Source of the DNA: Hysterangium stoloniferum
Taxonomy: Eukaryota; Basidiomycota; Agaricomycetes; Hysterangiales; Hysterangiaceae
Direction: 5' to 3'
DNA: 64,000 nt
NCBI GenBank assembly: GCA_015178975.1
Contig: WHVD01000014.1
Coordinates: forward strand, 496,001 to 560,000
Of the stretch, positions 34,501 through 45,043 are shown one piece after another. Under the pieces are notes generated by a model. It ran no database searches, had not been told where the DNA came from, and was given only the letters and a program-made list of their open reading frames with translations. The number at the start of each line of letters is the position of its first letter. Positions within the stretch are counted from its first letter, which is position 1. A program made the position numbers and the translations under genes.

Positions 34501-35049
34501 TAATATTATTTTCTGAAAAAGGAGTCCAATGCTCTATCAAAATGTGCAAATACTCAATTCACTGCAAGGTAAAATAATTTAAGTATTTGATATTAATCAG
34601 TGGCAGCCTAAATAGACTTAGAACCCCTGAAGTCAAGAGTTTACTTGAATATATGCACCCAACTTCGCAAAGAAGGTTTTGAGAGCTGCTTGTGCAAGCT
34701 TGTTCTTTTTCTGTGAAAACAACTACTTAAAATATGAATAACAATTCACCGATTCAGAATCTAGATTCAACTTCGATTCTACCTAGTTTATATATATTTT
34801 ATACTATTTATCAAACAGTAAAAATATTTATAAACAGGTCAAAAGATTAGATATAGAATAAAACACTATTTGGCTAATATATGCTTTATTTACACTAACC
34901 TACAAGGCCTACTGTGATACTAACTTATCAGGATCTTAATGTAGTCTTAGGATCTTGCAAGGATATTCTCAGTATTTATTTATGTGAATATGCTTTGCTG
35001 ATTCACAATAAATGAGCAAGGGAACAGGGATTATTTGTAATGTAATAAT

Positions 35050-35390
35050 CAGTCAAATTACTCAACAAGAGGTGACTGAAGTTTTAAACTACAAATAACA
35101 ATGTAAAGAAAACTAATAATCAATACTCAATTAAGAGGTGACTATAGTATAAAGGATTAATACCAGAAGCTCAACAAGAGGTGGCAGGGAATCCTGATTG
35201 TAGGATTGTAGTCAAATTACTCAACAAGAGGTGACTGAGAATCCTGATTGGTAGGATTATTGTCAGAAGCTCAACAAGAGGTGACAAAGGATCCTGAGAC
35301 AGCTTAGGTCAGCAGCTCAACTAGAGGTGACTAAGTGTTTGTATATATTTATCCAACAGCCCAACTAAGGGTGGAATAAACTGCTTGCTG
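35050..35390 (+). repeat. seven imperfect tandem repeats in LTR D
   Basis: The motif CTCAACAAGAGGTGACTGA recurs near 35056, 35126, 35171, 35218, 35269, 35315 and 35360 at about 45-70-bp spacing with progressive divergence. They could be enhancer-like repeats of the LTR. Confidence 0.7.
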
Positions 35391-35584
35391 CAGTGGCACA
35401 CTGATGTGGCTGATAAAATGTAGTAAAGATGATATTGATTTTCAAGGCTGGAGCTGAGCTCCTTATATACATTTTAGTCTGAGACATTTAGAAGATTCTA
35501 GAAGATTGAATGATGTCATTCTGGGAGGAATGATGTCATTTAGAATTTTCTGTTAGATTGAGTAATGCTAGCAGTGCTTCCCAG

Positions 35585-35656
35585 GGTCAGGTGGTGTAAT
35601 GATTAACACCCCTGCTATATATGCAGAAGCCCTGGGTTCAATCCCCAGTCTGGCCA
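35585..35656 (+). tRNA. tRNA-like cloverleaf (tRNA-Ile(TAT)-like; SINE head or pseudogene)
   Basis: A full 72-nt cloverleaf can be drawn. Acceptor stem GGTCAGG/TCTGGCC is 7 bp with two G-T pairs. D-stem GTGT/ACAC has an 8-nt loop. Anticodon stem CCTGC/GCAGA has one mismatch, with loop TATATAT. The variable region is 4 nt. T-stem CTGGG/CCCAG encloses loop TTCAATC. The B box GGTTCAATCCC is canonical and a TTTT lies a few bases after the 3' end (35661-35664). Against a functional tRNA: position 33 is A instead of T, the D-loop lacks GG, and it sits inside a solo LTR. Confidence 0.45.
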
Positions 35657-37189
35657 TTCATTTTCTACACTTTTAACATTTTCTAGAATTTTCTAGAGCA
35701 TTGTGGAAGGTTCTAACTACTTCTAAGACACTATAGAATATTCTTGGCACAATAGAACATTCTGAAATCTTATAGAATATTCTACAATATTCTATCTATT
35801 ATTAGTACCTATTAACTACTGTTCCATTGGAAGCCACTGGAATGTTCCAGGGAATTTCCAGTTTTTGCTGTAGAAGCATATATGATGACATCATGCTCTC
35901 ACGCCTGTGCGCACGTGTATGACCTCTTCATGTGTTGTGACTGTCGCACGCCCTTGTGACAACTGTCACCTGTTGTGATGGCTGTCACTCATTGTGACAA
36001 TTTTCCCATGCATCGTGTAATAAGTACCAGGTGGCCCGTTTTATATTATTATATAATTATTATATTTACTTTTAGTTAATTATAAATATAATAATTTTAT
36101 TATAATAATATATAAATATATATTTTACCTTGATAATGCGTGATTATTTCGCATCATATTTCTTCATTGTCAGAGTTTGAAATGTCATGTGAATATCACA
36201 TGATTTCTCGTGCATTGTGCATAAGCGCTGAGTCGCTGACATATTAATCAAAAAAGAATAAAAGGTAGAAATTCAATAACTTGCTCAATTTATAAGATAA
36301 AAATACAAAATAAATTGTATAAATTCAAGATAAATCAAGCAAATATTGTACAATTTTGTCGTTGCGATATAATTACATTTAAATATTCTTTTTCGCAATT
36401 TGTTAGGGGAAATTGTTTAAAAAATGGAAAAGGCTTAGAAATACATAACAGAAATCACTACTACTGCTAGCTGAATTCACATATAACAATGCACCAAACA
36501 CCACTACTGGCATTTTGCCTTTCTTCGCAAACAAAGGCTATGACCCCAATATCGCAATCCACCTGGAACACAATCTCACATCCACCCGCACTCAAGACTT
36601 CATTACTAACCTTGACAAGCTACATCAAGAGCTTCATAAAACTATCACAATGGCCCAAGAATGATACCAACAGTCCACGGATAAGAATTGACTTCCACCT
36701 CCTGATTTCAAGATCGGAGACCGAGTATTTGTTAAAGCCGAGTTTTTCTGAACTACTAGACCCTCTAAGAAGCTCTCTGAAAAATATTTAGGTCCTTTTG
36801 AAGTTATAGCACAAGCCAGCACGCTTTCATGGATGCTTCGGCTTCCCAACAACATACGTGCAGTGTACCCAGTATTTCATGTATCTATGTTAGAACCTTG
36901 TGTTGCTAACAATATACTGGATCGCATACAACCACCACCTCCACCTGTGATTATTGATGAAGAACCTGAATTCGAGATATCAGAAATCCTAGACTCAAAA
37001 ATCGACAATCGCCGATGCTCATGCAAATTACTTTATTTGGTTAAATGGGCTGGCTATGAAGGTACAGACGAAGAAACTTCATGGATCCTAGCTACAGAGC
37101 TCAGCAATGCATCAGAAATCGTTTTAGGGTTTCATCAAGCTTATCTGAATAAACTTAGTCCTTTGAATTCTTTATAGTCATCTTATGTG

Positions 37190-38254
37190 GTACCTGACCT
37201 TTTTACGACTATGTCTTATGATTTCACGCTATGTCTGTTTGTTTTAAAACCATTATATTTTCACTACCTAAAGGTTTCCTCTACAACCTCTCCTTCTTCT
37301 CTGGCTTCTGAGCCTTCCCCCTCACTGACGGCTGCCGACACCTCTTCACTGACTTTCCCCAATACACTAACCCCATGCCCAACTCCATCACAACTTGACA
37401 CTTCTAAACATTGTTTAAGTTGCTCCCTGAGCGACTCAATCGCACTTGTTTGTTTCTCCAGCCCCACACCCAAAAGTCGTAGTTGTTTGGTCATCAGACC
37501 ATGTTGTTGCAGAGTTTCAAACTGGAACCATGTCGTCTCCGAGAAGTAGGTGTGCATGAGGTGGTTTTGCTCTTCTAGAGCATTGGCCTGCCATTCTTGG
37601 TAGGACCCATTCCCATCGGCATCGGGAATACACACCTGAGCTTTTGGTTGGCACACTCTTGACAGGTGCAGCCCCGACCACTTGCCCATGGATGGCAAGT
37701 CTGACCCCATTTAGTGCACCAGTTGCACTTTGGGTCATTTTTGGGCCCTGCCTTGGGGGCCTGTTTTTGTTTCTATAATCAAAAGAAATTTAGAAAATTA
37801 AAATAATAGGAACCCAAACCCACCTTGGGGCTTGACAGCCCTGGTACACCCTCCTCATCCTCCTTGTCCTCCTCGTCATTGGACTCTGAAGGCGTCACTG
37901 CCTTGCATTTAAAAAAAAAAAAGTCAGCAAAGTTTGCAAAAGAATGGGAACCCAACTTACCTTTACCTCTCACTTCTTCTTTGCCTCCTCCTCTCACACC
38001 CGATTGGCCTCCCACTGCTTCTTCTTCGCAAGCACTGCATCCCAGTGCTTGCATGCAGCCTCTTCCGCTGCCAGTTTCTTCTCCTCCACCTCTATGGCTG
38101 CCAGCTCCTTCTCCTTCCGCTCCTCCGCACATGCTTTCCTTTTCTCCTCGAGAAGGTGACAATGTTCTTGAGCACTCGATGGCCCACCCAGAACCAACAT
38201 GGGAGTGACCATTAACCAAACTGGGAAGGGTTTCGACCCCGAGCCAATGGTCAT
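37190..38254 (-). pseudogene. spliced antisense accessory gene inside the gypsy element (coiled coil plus Cys cluster), decayed
   Basis: Between the chromodomain and the 3' LTR the minus strand carries a frame from ATG 38254 with a Lys/Glu/Ala coiled coil (LEEKRKACAEERKEKELAA...). Next comes an acidic segment (SNDEEDKEDEEGVPG) bounded by apparent introns (donors GTAAGT and GTGGGT; acceptors AATGCAAG and GATTATAG). A cysteine cluster C-x2-C-x6-C-x8-C-x-C-x2-C-x6-C follows (near 37,640-37,735), and then, after a frame change, a second long helix (ALEEQNHLMHTYF...SLREQLKQCLE). It resembles, from memory, antisense zinc-cluster/coiled-coil ORFs predicted in many agaricomycete genomes. Here it is frameshifted. 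Confidence 0.6.
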
Positions 38255-38370
38255 GGTGGTTGAGGGAAGAGAAGTAAAAAATCAAGCACCAGCACCCCTC
38301 GAATTTTTATATGTAAATTTTTACCGAGTCACATGATGTTTTGACACACCACCCATACCTGACAGCCAAT

Positions 38371-38381
38371 TGGGGGGATAC
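38371..38381 (+). promoter_or_regulatory. polypurine tract of gypsy family A
   Basis: TGGGGGGATAC directly precedes the 3' LTR. Confidence 0.75.
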
Positions 38382-40311
38382 TGTTACAACTGTGTCACAA
38401 CCTGATGGTCCCCGAGGTTATTGCTGCCTATCGACATTTCAAGTTATTGTTCAAGTCATCACATTGGAAACCATCGGTCTCCCAATGCTGATGTATGCTT
38501 TCACGGCGATCAAACTCCGTTTATGCCCCCATCAAAATATACTCATACTATCTGGTTAAACTCTGATATGTCCCTTTTTATTATGATGATCTGTTCTATT
38601 CTATGTTTCACATATGTCTATATATACTTGTAACCCTCGGACTATTTCCTTTTCTCATAATCCCACTCTTGGTTATTTCACGGCATCCGAACAAATTGTA
38701 ACCTTCCTGTTCCTAGTCAAGCTTATTGTCAATAATGTTTTCCACTCTTCTCCTAGTTAGTATTTCCTAGACATTGAATACTTGTATATGAACCCGCTGT
38801 AGTCATAGTTCTAGGCAATCAGAATATCAACTCAGAATACCCTCATACATCTCTAGAAGTCTCATACTAAGTATTCCACCCTCCACCTTCACATGTGCTT
38901 GCCCACTCTCGGTCCCTGACCCCTTGGCCCAACACTCGACTTATCCTTCGGTCCCAATTAGTAACTCGCTGAGAGGTACTCATTAGGACTAGTGTAATGT
39001 ATTCAGGGGATTCTCTTAGATAGCTCAATATATGCTATAGTGTCACAGAGCTTCAACAATAAAACAAGCAAAGGTCCAGTAATTTAAATACTGATAGATT
39101 AATGAGCTGCGCTATTAAGCTTAAACAACTCAAATCAATGCTTATTTTGATTATTGAAAGGTTCAATAGAACTGTGTATGACTCTTTTAGCAATAAAAGA
39201 ACTATTCCTTGAGAATAGGGGCTGGAAGCTGAGTATATGTGCAGTAACTTAGCAGAGACTTGATATAAAGCTTTGGATTCTTGTATGCTTATTTGTAACT
39301 ATTAATAGTTATTTAACAAGGTGTTAAATAATTTATTAATAGAGAAAATAATTTGTATTGGATTATCTGAGTGCTTGTACTTGATTAATTCAATAAACTT
39401 AGGGCTGGGCCTTGAGTAATCTAGTATTGGCAGGGAATTTCAGTAAGGATACTTAGATACGTATTAGGTTTTTTATGTAATTAATAAGCCTAAAGGGTAG
39501 CTGTGAGGCTGGGGGAACTTAGATGATTAGCTAAGTTCAAGAGTTGCTGACAAAGATTCAAGATGCTGCAAGTGTAGGTGCTTGCAGTGAGTGTATCAGA
39601 CTAAGGCTATTATTGTCCTTAGGATGATGAGGTAAGCTTCTGTGCTGTACTGTAAAATATATGTGAGATAAGATGATTTTATTGGAAACTTGGCCCTCCT
39701 TATATACATTTTGATAACTAAATGATTAGCTAATTATTTAGTTTATGAGGTCACTAGTTAGACCATAATGACCTCATATTCTACTCATTATTTACCCTTT
39801 ATTTATCACATGATTCCCCTCTCTGAGACAAGGGTTCTATCCTTTGGCTTGAACATGAAGGTTCAAGGCCGCAGTCCTGGGACAGAAGCAAACAATGAGT
39901 CAGCGGAATCAATTAATGACTCGGGTAGTCACATCCGTGACCGAAAAGCAATAACTAAGTAGATAAAATATAAATAATTAGTTAAAAATTATAATAAATT
40001 AATTAAGTAATAATAGCATAATATGAGTCCATATATGCTATTATTTATGTGAAGTTAAAAGGAATAAGGCCTATTTTTCACAATAAACATAGTAAAAAAT
40101 ACAATAAACATTCGAGAAAATATTAAATAATTCAAAGAAAATTAAGAGAACATTATGAGATAATGCTGATACCTCACAACTAGTCTTCACCTGTCCGAAT
40201 TTAAGGACACCTGATGGATATTTGCGAGGGCACAGCATATAAGCTGAAGCCAAGTCCTTCCAATTGGTCCCCATCGGCCTACCGACATTAGTCAGTTTTC
40301 AGTTCTTAACA
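38382..40311 (+). repeat. 3' LTR of gypsy family A, split by solo LTR C
   Basis: Starts TGTTACAACTGTGTCACAACC and ends TTCAGTTCTTAACA. LTR sequence is at 38382-38992 and 40179-40311. Confidence 0.9.
38993..40178 (+). mobile_element. solo LTR, family C, nested in the gypsy 3' LTR
   Basis: 1,186 bp, TGTAATGTATTCAGG...GATACCTCACA, with perfect TSD ACTAG (38988-38992 and 40179-40183). The CTCCTTATATACATTTT segment relates it to LTR D. Confidence 0.88.
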
Positions 40312-40379
40312 GTGTGGTTGAAAAAAATGGCAGATTGCACCAGGTGTGAACAAGAAGAGCTCCATATAACATCTGAAAG

Positions 40380-40980
40380 AGTGGATTGATGGAGGAGTGA
40401 TGTTGTAAATTCAGTTGACTGAATGTTTTATGGGTCATGGTGTTTTCTGGTGCCTCCTTATATTCTAAAAGGTTTTCCTAAGCTACCTTCTGCACATAAT
40501 ACTGTAAAATTTCATATATTTTACTTGTAGCCAATGTATCTGACAAAACACAGTTCAATTTGTCAATAGGCTTGTGCAGATCCACAGCTGCAGCACCATG
40601 GCTCGTTAAACCATCCCAAACAGCCACACCAATACTTAGGGTACCCCACTTCAGAAATCTGAGCTGTTTCAGTCCAAAAGTACTTACACACTAGGCATAT
40701 GGATGGCAAACATCAACATAGGGCTGTAGCCTCTTCACCTTGGTTCACCAATAAGTGATGTGTCAGTGTCAAACAGCAGTGTAGGCAGCTGAATGCCAAT
40801 GTTAAGATGTCTTTCACATTGAAAATGCAACCTCTGTGTGCTTCTGATGGAATTCTTAACTTGACCACTTTATGGGGAATGGGGGTGGGTTCAGAGGGTG
40901 ATAAAAGGATTATACTGTGATTAGTAAACTGAAATGGTATGCAATACATTTACTGGTTCACCTGTACAGTTGGGGGCTGT
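40380..40980 (-). pseudogene. Tc1/mariner-type transposase relic
   Basis: The minus strand gives FGLKQLRFLKWGTLSIGVAV, then WDGLTSHGAAAVDLH, and SKIYEILQYYVQ. From memory this follows the Tc1 pattern K-x-G-G-G-S-x-M-V-W-G-C-x-x-x-x-G-x-G-x-L ... x-Y-x-x-I-L-x(3)-L. Stops flank the readable part on both sides. Its position next to a TA-flanked MITE with mariner-like ends is suggestive. Confidence 0.45.
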
Positions 40981-41560
40981 GTACATGACCCAATATACAG
41001 TCAACTCCCTCATAACACATACCCCTTGGGATAGGCCCAGAAGTATGTGTTATGAGGGAGTATGTGTTATCAGTGTTATGACCATGTCACAACCCAAAGG
41101 TAACTGACGATACTACCGGCTTACAACACCAAGTTATCATTCACATCCTTGTATCGGCAACCGTCGGTATACCCGACAATGATGTATACTTTCATGGCAA
41201 TCAACACCACTTACAACCCTGTCAAGTTATACTCATACTATCTGGTTATACTTTGATACATATGTCCTTTTATCCTTTTAATGATCCATTTCACATATGC
41301 CTGTATATATACCTGTAACTCATGGACTGTTTCCTTTTTCATAGTTACCACCCTCAGTTGATTGTGGCCTCTGACTTTATTGTAACTTTTCCATTCTTAG
41401 TCAAGTTTATTTGTCACCATTTGTTATGACCGTGTCGCAGTGTTAAGAACTGGAAACTGACTAATGTCGGTGGCCGACGGGGGCCGATCGGAAGGACTTG
41501 GCTTCAGCTTATGTGCTGCGCCCTCGCAAATATCCGTAGGATGTCCTTAAATTTCGGGCG

Positions 41561-42520
41561 TGTTACGACCGTGTCGTAACCCATGTCGCAACCCGATGGT
41601 CTCCGAGAATACTACAGTCTATCAATGTTCGAAGTTATTGATCAAGTCATCATTTCGGCAACCTTCGGAACACCGACACTGACGTATACCTTCACGGCGA
41701 TCAAACCTCGTTTACGCCCCTGTCAAAATATACTCTACCATCTGGTTATGCTTTGATACGTCCCCTTTCATTATGATGATCCGTTTTACTCTATGTTTCA
41801 CATATGCCCATATATACCTGTAGCCCGTGGACTATTCCCTTTTCTCGTAATTCCGCTCTCGGCTAAATATCGGCCTCCGAACTAATCATAAACTTCCTGT
41901 TCCTAGTCAAGCTTATTGTTAATGCCGTTTTCCGCCCTCCTCCCCATTAGTACTTTCTAGACGCCTGTTACTTGTATATGAACTCGCTGTAATTGTAGTT
42001 ACTAGGCAATCAGAATATCGACTTAGAATATCGACTTAGATCGACTTATATATCCCTCTAATTTCCGACTCTCAGTCCCCGACTGTCTCAGTCTCCGACT
42101 GTCTCAGTCTCCGACTCTCAGTCCCCGACTGTCTCAGTCTCCGACTGTCTCAGTCTCCGACTGTCTCAGTCTCCGACTGTCTCAGTCTCCGACTGTCTCA
42201 GTCTCCGACTCTCAGTCTCTGACTCTCTCGGTCTCCGACACTCTCAGTCTCTGACTCTCTCGGTCTCCGACTCTTTCAGTCTCTGACTCTCTCAGCCTCC
42301 GACTCTTGGTCTCTGACCCCTCAACCCAACCCTCAACTTATCCTTCGGTTTCCGATCGGTAGTTTACCGAGAGGTTTACTTGACAGGACTAGTTTTCGCC
42401 CGCCCGAAATTTAAGGACACCTGACGGTAACTTGCGAGGGCGCAGCACATAAGCTGAAGCCAAGTCCTTCCGTTCGGTCCCCGTCGGTCTGCCGACATCC
42501 GTCAGTTTCTGCTCTTAACA
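41561..42520 (+). mobile_element. LTR A3, innermost and youngest of the stack
   Basis: 960 bp, TGTTACGACCGTGTCG...CTGCTCTTAACA, with TSD GGGCG (41556-41560 and 42521-42525). It is longer than its relatives because of an internal minisatellite and retains CpG sites. Confidence 0.88.
42066..42318 (+). repeat. minisatellite in LTR A3
   Basis: About 16-bp units of GACTGTCTCAGTCTCC and variants (GACTCTCAGTCCCC, GACTCTCTCGGTCTCC), roughly 15 copies, increasingly degenerate to the right. Confidence 0.85.
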
Positions 42521-44559
42521 GGGCGGGCGAAGACTAGTCCTAATGAGTACCTTTCGGCGTGATACCGATCGGAATCGAAGGACAAGTCAAGTGTCGGGCC
42601 AAGGGGTCGGGGCCGAGAGTGGGCGAGCGCACGCGAAGGTGGAAGGGAGATTCTTCTAGTATGAGACTGCTACAGACGTATGAGGGTATTCTGAGTCGAT
42701 ATTCTGATTGCCTAGTAACTACAATTACAGCGGGTTCATATACAAGTAACAGGCGTCTGGAAAATACTAATGGGGAGAAGGGCGGAACACGGTATTAACA
42801 ATAAGCTTGACTAGGAACGGGAAGTTTATGATTAGTTCGGAGGCCGATGATAAACGAGAGCGGGATTACGGTAAAAGGAAATGGTTCAAGGACTACAAAT
42901 ATAGATAGACATATGCGAAACATAAGATTGAACGGATCAACATAATAAAGGGGACGTATCAAAGTTTGACCAGACAATACGAGTTATTTTGACGTGGGCG
43001 TAAATGGAGTTTGATCTTCGCGAAACATTCGTCAGCTTCGGTGCCGATGGTTTCCGAGAGGATGACTTGAAACGTTGACAAGTGGCGATAACCTCGGGGC
43101 CGATAGGGTTGCGACACAGTCGTAACACGCAGCCCTATCGGTCCCCGAGGTTATCACCACCTATCGACAATTCAAGTTACCATTCAAATCATCACATCGG
43201 AAACCATTGGCCCCCAATGCTGACATACACTTTCGCGGTGATCAAACTCCATTTACGCCCACATCGAAATATACTCGAACTATCTGGTTAAACTCTGATA
43301 CGTCCCTTTTATTATGATGATCCGCTCTATCCTATGTTTCACATATGTCTATAAATACTTGTAACCCTCAAACTATTTCCTTTCTTCGTAATTCCGCTCT
43401 CAGTTATTTCACAGCCTCCGAACTAATAGTAACCTCCCATTCCTAATCAAGTTTATTTGTCAATACCATGTTCCACTCTTCTCCCAGTTAGTATTTTCTA
43501 GACACCTGTTACTTGTATATTAACCCGCTGTAGTTGTAGTTACTAGGCAATCAGAATATTGACTCGGAATACCCTCTTACACCTCCAGAAGTCTCATACT
43601 AAGAATTCCGTCTTCTGCCTTTGTGTGCACTCGCTCACTCTTGGTCCCTGACCCCTTGGCCCGACACTCGACTTAACCTTCGGTCCCGATCGGTATTACA
43701 CTGAAAGGTACTCGTTAGGATTAGTCTTTGCCCATCCAAAATTTAAGGACACTCAATGGATATTTGCAGGGGCGCAGCACATAAGCTGAAGCAAAGTCCT
43801 TCCGATCGGTCCCTGTCAGCCAACCGACTTTAGTTAGTTTTCAGTTCTTAACACCATTGGACAATTCCGCTTTTCCCTTATTCAGTATTTCGAGATGCCG
43901 ATAGCCAGTATATAAACCCAGCTGTAATGTAGCTACAAAGCAATCAGAATATTGACTTAGATACACCTCTAGTCTCTGACTCTGCTATCTGCTCATGACC
44001 TCCACATTCCGATGCCACCCAATTTCACAACCCAACCTACATTTATGACTTTACCTCAACTTCAATATTTGTCACTTTGGTTTCCGACTGTTCACATATG
44101 GCTCGGTTTCCAATTGCTGAGTATTACCCTATACATTTGAAATTTAAGGATGATTGACAGTACCTTTGTGAGGGTGCAGCACATAAGCTGAAGCCAAGTC
44201 CTTCCGTTCAGTTCCCTGAACCTCCCATTCCAGTTCTTAACAATCAGGGAGTATGTATTATCAGGGAGGTATTAAAACCTGCTTAGCAACTTGGTTACTC
44301 CATAATTGTATGGGTTATGAGGGAGTATGGGTTATCTGGGGTATGGGTTATGTGGGAGTTGACTGTAGTAATGTGACCTCTGAATATGGGTGGGTTTACA
44401 ACACAAGGCAGGTAATAATGCTCAATTATGCATAAAAACAAAGCCCAAATTCTTTGTCTCTGTGATAATTGACCTCATGATGGTCACATTATCATCATCT
44501 TCATTGGAACTAAACTTCACCAGGCCCAAGTAATCCTTACTTAAAATCACTAAGTTCCA

Positions 44560-45040
44560 GTGCTTAAAATCATTTTTTACAAATGTAAAATTAATAAGTA
44601 GATAAATAATACCGAAAAATGACTGGCTGAATTTATGCCGCAGCAATAGGACCACCGGCTAGTAAAAAGACAAGAAATCTTCCCATCAGTAACATAGTTT
44701 TAAGTATCGGGAGGCTCTACAGTATCCGGGGTGATTATTATAGAAAAAGAGAGCCTTAATTTTTATAAAAACGCAAGAAGTAAGTTTCGTAGATGTAAAC
44801 AACTACATCAGGGATTTGGGAATGTCTACACCCATTGTGTAGACTCCCTATCCTCCCTAGATCTATAGTAAGCTTTTATACCCACTAGTAAATAGGGATC
44901 TCGGGAAAGTAGTGTGTCTAGCCGAGCTAGCTAGCTCTCCTAGACAATATAGACGGCATACTTACTGATCTTCCCACTTTCCTGATGTACATCCAACTCT
45001 CCACACAAACTAACTTATATTCAACGGCTCCCAAACAACC
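44560..45040 (+). repeat. 5' part of a duplicated SSP unit (copy of 20,740-21,030)
   Basis: AATTAATAAGTAGATAAATAATAC, ATGACTGGC..., CAGTAACATAGTTTTAAG and TATAAAA recur in the same order as upstream of SSP copy 1. A MITE interrupts this copy at 44806-44987. Confidence 0.8.
44806..44987 (+). mobile_element. MITE family X, copy 1 (182 bp, TA target)
   Basis: CATCAGGGATTTGGGA...TCCCACTTTCCTGATG, with TA on both sides (44804-44805 and 44988-44989). The paralogous uninterrupted site upstream of SSP copy 1 (AACTACCCATCCAAC, near 20,970) shows what the target looked like. Non-coding. Confidence 0.85.
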
Positions 45041-45043
45041 AAT

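Larger units (their letters stand above)
34480..36450 (+). mobile_element. long solo LTR, family D, nested in gypsy integrase
   Basis: 1,971 bp, TGTGATGTATTAGCC...ATACATAACA, with perfect TSD GAAAT (34475-34479 and 36451-36455). It interrupts integrase between DNW and AEFTYNNAP. It contains the CTCCTTATATACATTTT segment also present in LTR C, seven loose tandem repeats and a tRNA-like cloverleaf. Confidence 0.85.
31680..37177 (+). pseudogene. gypsy pol (protease, RT, RNase H, integrase, chromodomain), interrupted
   Basis: Protease: DSGSTHCFID-type motif near 31,690. [22 protein letters not shown] and [13 protein letters not shown] at 32,620-32,850. RNase H: VETDALDYALTAILSI and DVHDKELLAIFEAFKTW near 33,230-33,400. 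Integrase: DFIEHLLASKGHTAILVVVD, TSDHRSEFVS and LEGDGQTECMNQTLEQY up to 34,479. Coding resumes at 36,456 (AEFTYNNAP) after solo LTR D. The C-terminus has a chromodomain (FEISEILDSKIDNRR..., YLVKWAGYEGTDEETSW) ending at 37,177. Stops are mostly TGA at positions where Arg (CGA) is expected. Confidence 0.88.
28616..40311 (+). mobile_element. full-length, inactive chromodomain Ty3/gypsy retrotransposon (family A) with three nested LTR insertions
   Basis: LTRs 28616-30194 and 38382-40311, about 750 bp each once nested insertions are removed, with a perfect TSD GTGTG (28611-28615 and 40312-40316). Order on the plus strand: 5' LTR, gag, protease, RT, RNase H, integrase, chromodomain, antisense ORF region, purine tract, 3' LTR. 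Solo LTR B sits in the 5' LTR, solo LTR D in integrase and solo LTR C in the 3' LTR. Many in-frame stops make it inactive. Confidence 0.93.
41441..43127 (-). mobile_element. LTR A4, nested in A5, inverted
   Basis: TSD CGCAG (41436-41440 and 43128-43132). It reads TGTTAAGAACTGGAAACTG... on the plus strand, so it lies in reverse. Own sequence: 41441-41560 and 42526-43127. Confidence 0.88.
41422..43853 (+). mobile_element. LTR A5, nested in A6
   Basis: TSD CCATT (41417-41421 and 43854-43858). Own sequence: 41422-41440 and 43133-43853, from TGTTATGACCGTGTCGCAG to TTCAGTTCTTAACA. Confidence 0.88.
41074..44242 (+). mobile_element. LTR A6, outermost of the nested stack
   Basis: Begins TGTTATGACCATGTCACAACC and ends CCAGTTCTTAACA, with TSD ATCAG (41069-41073 and 44243-44247). 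Own sequence: 41074-41421 and 43859-44242. It is diverged from the other family-A LTRs. Confidence 0.88.
40998..44365. mobile_element. TA-flanked MITE (about 194 bp) expanded by a four-deep nest of LTRs
   Basis: The left end CAGTCAACTCCCTCATAAC (after TA) is mirrored at the right by GTTATGTGGGAGTTGACTG (before TA). These are mariner/pogo-like terminal inverted repeats with a TA target duplication. Only 40998-41073 and 44248-44365 belong to the MITE; everything between is LTR A6 and its nested cargo. Confidence 0.78.

Noticed and set aside
37825..38208. Plus-strand Ser/Pro/Leu-rich ORFs near the gypsy 3' end
   Set aside because: Better explained as the complement of the minus-strand coiled-coil gene, which has splice sites and a cysteine motif.
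42066..42318. Regular spaced repeats that could suggest a CRISPR-like array
   Set aside because: The units are contiguous with no unique spacers; it is a minisatellite inside an LTR in a eukaryotic genome.
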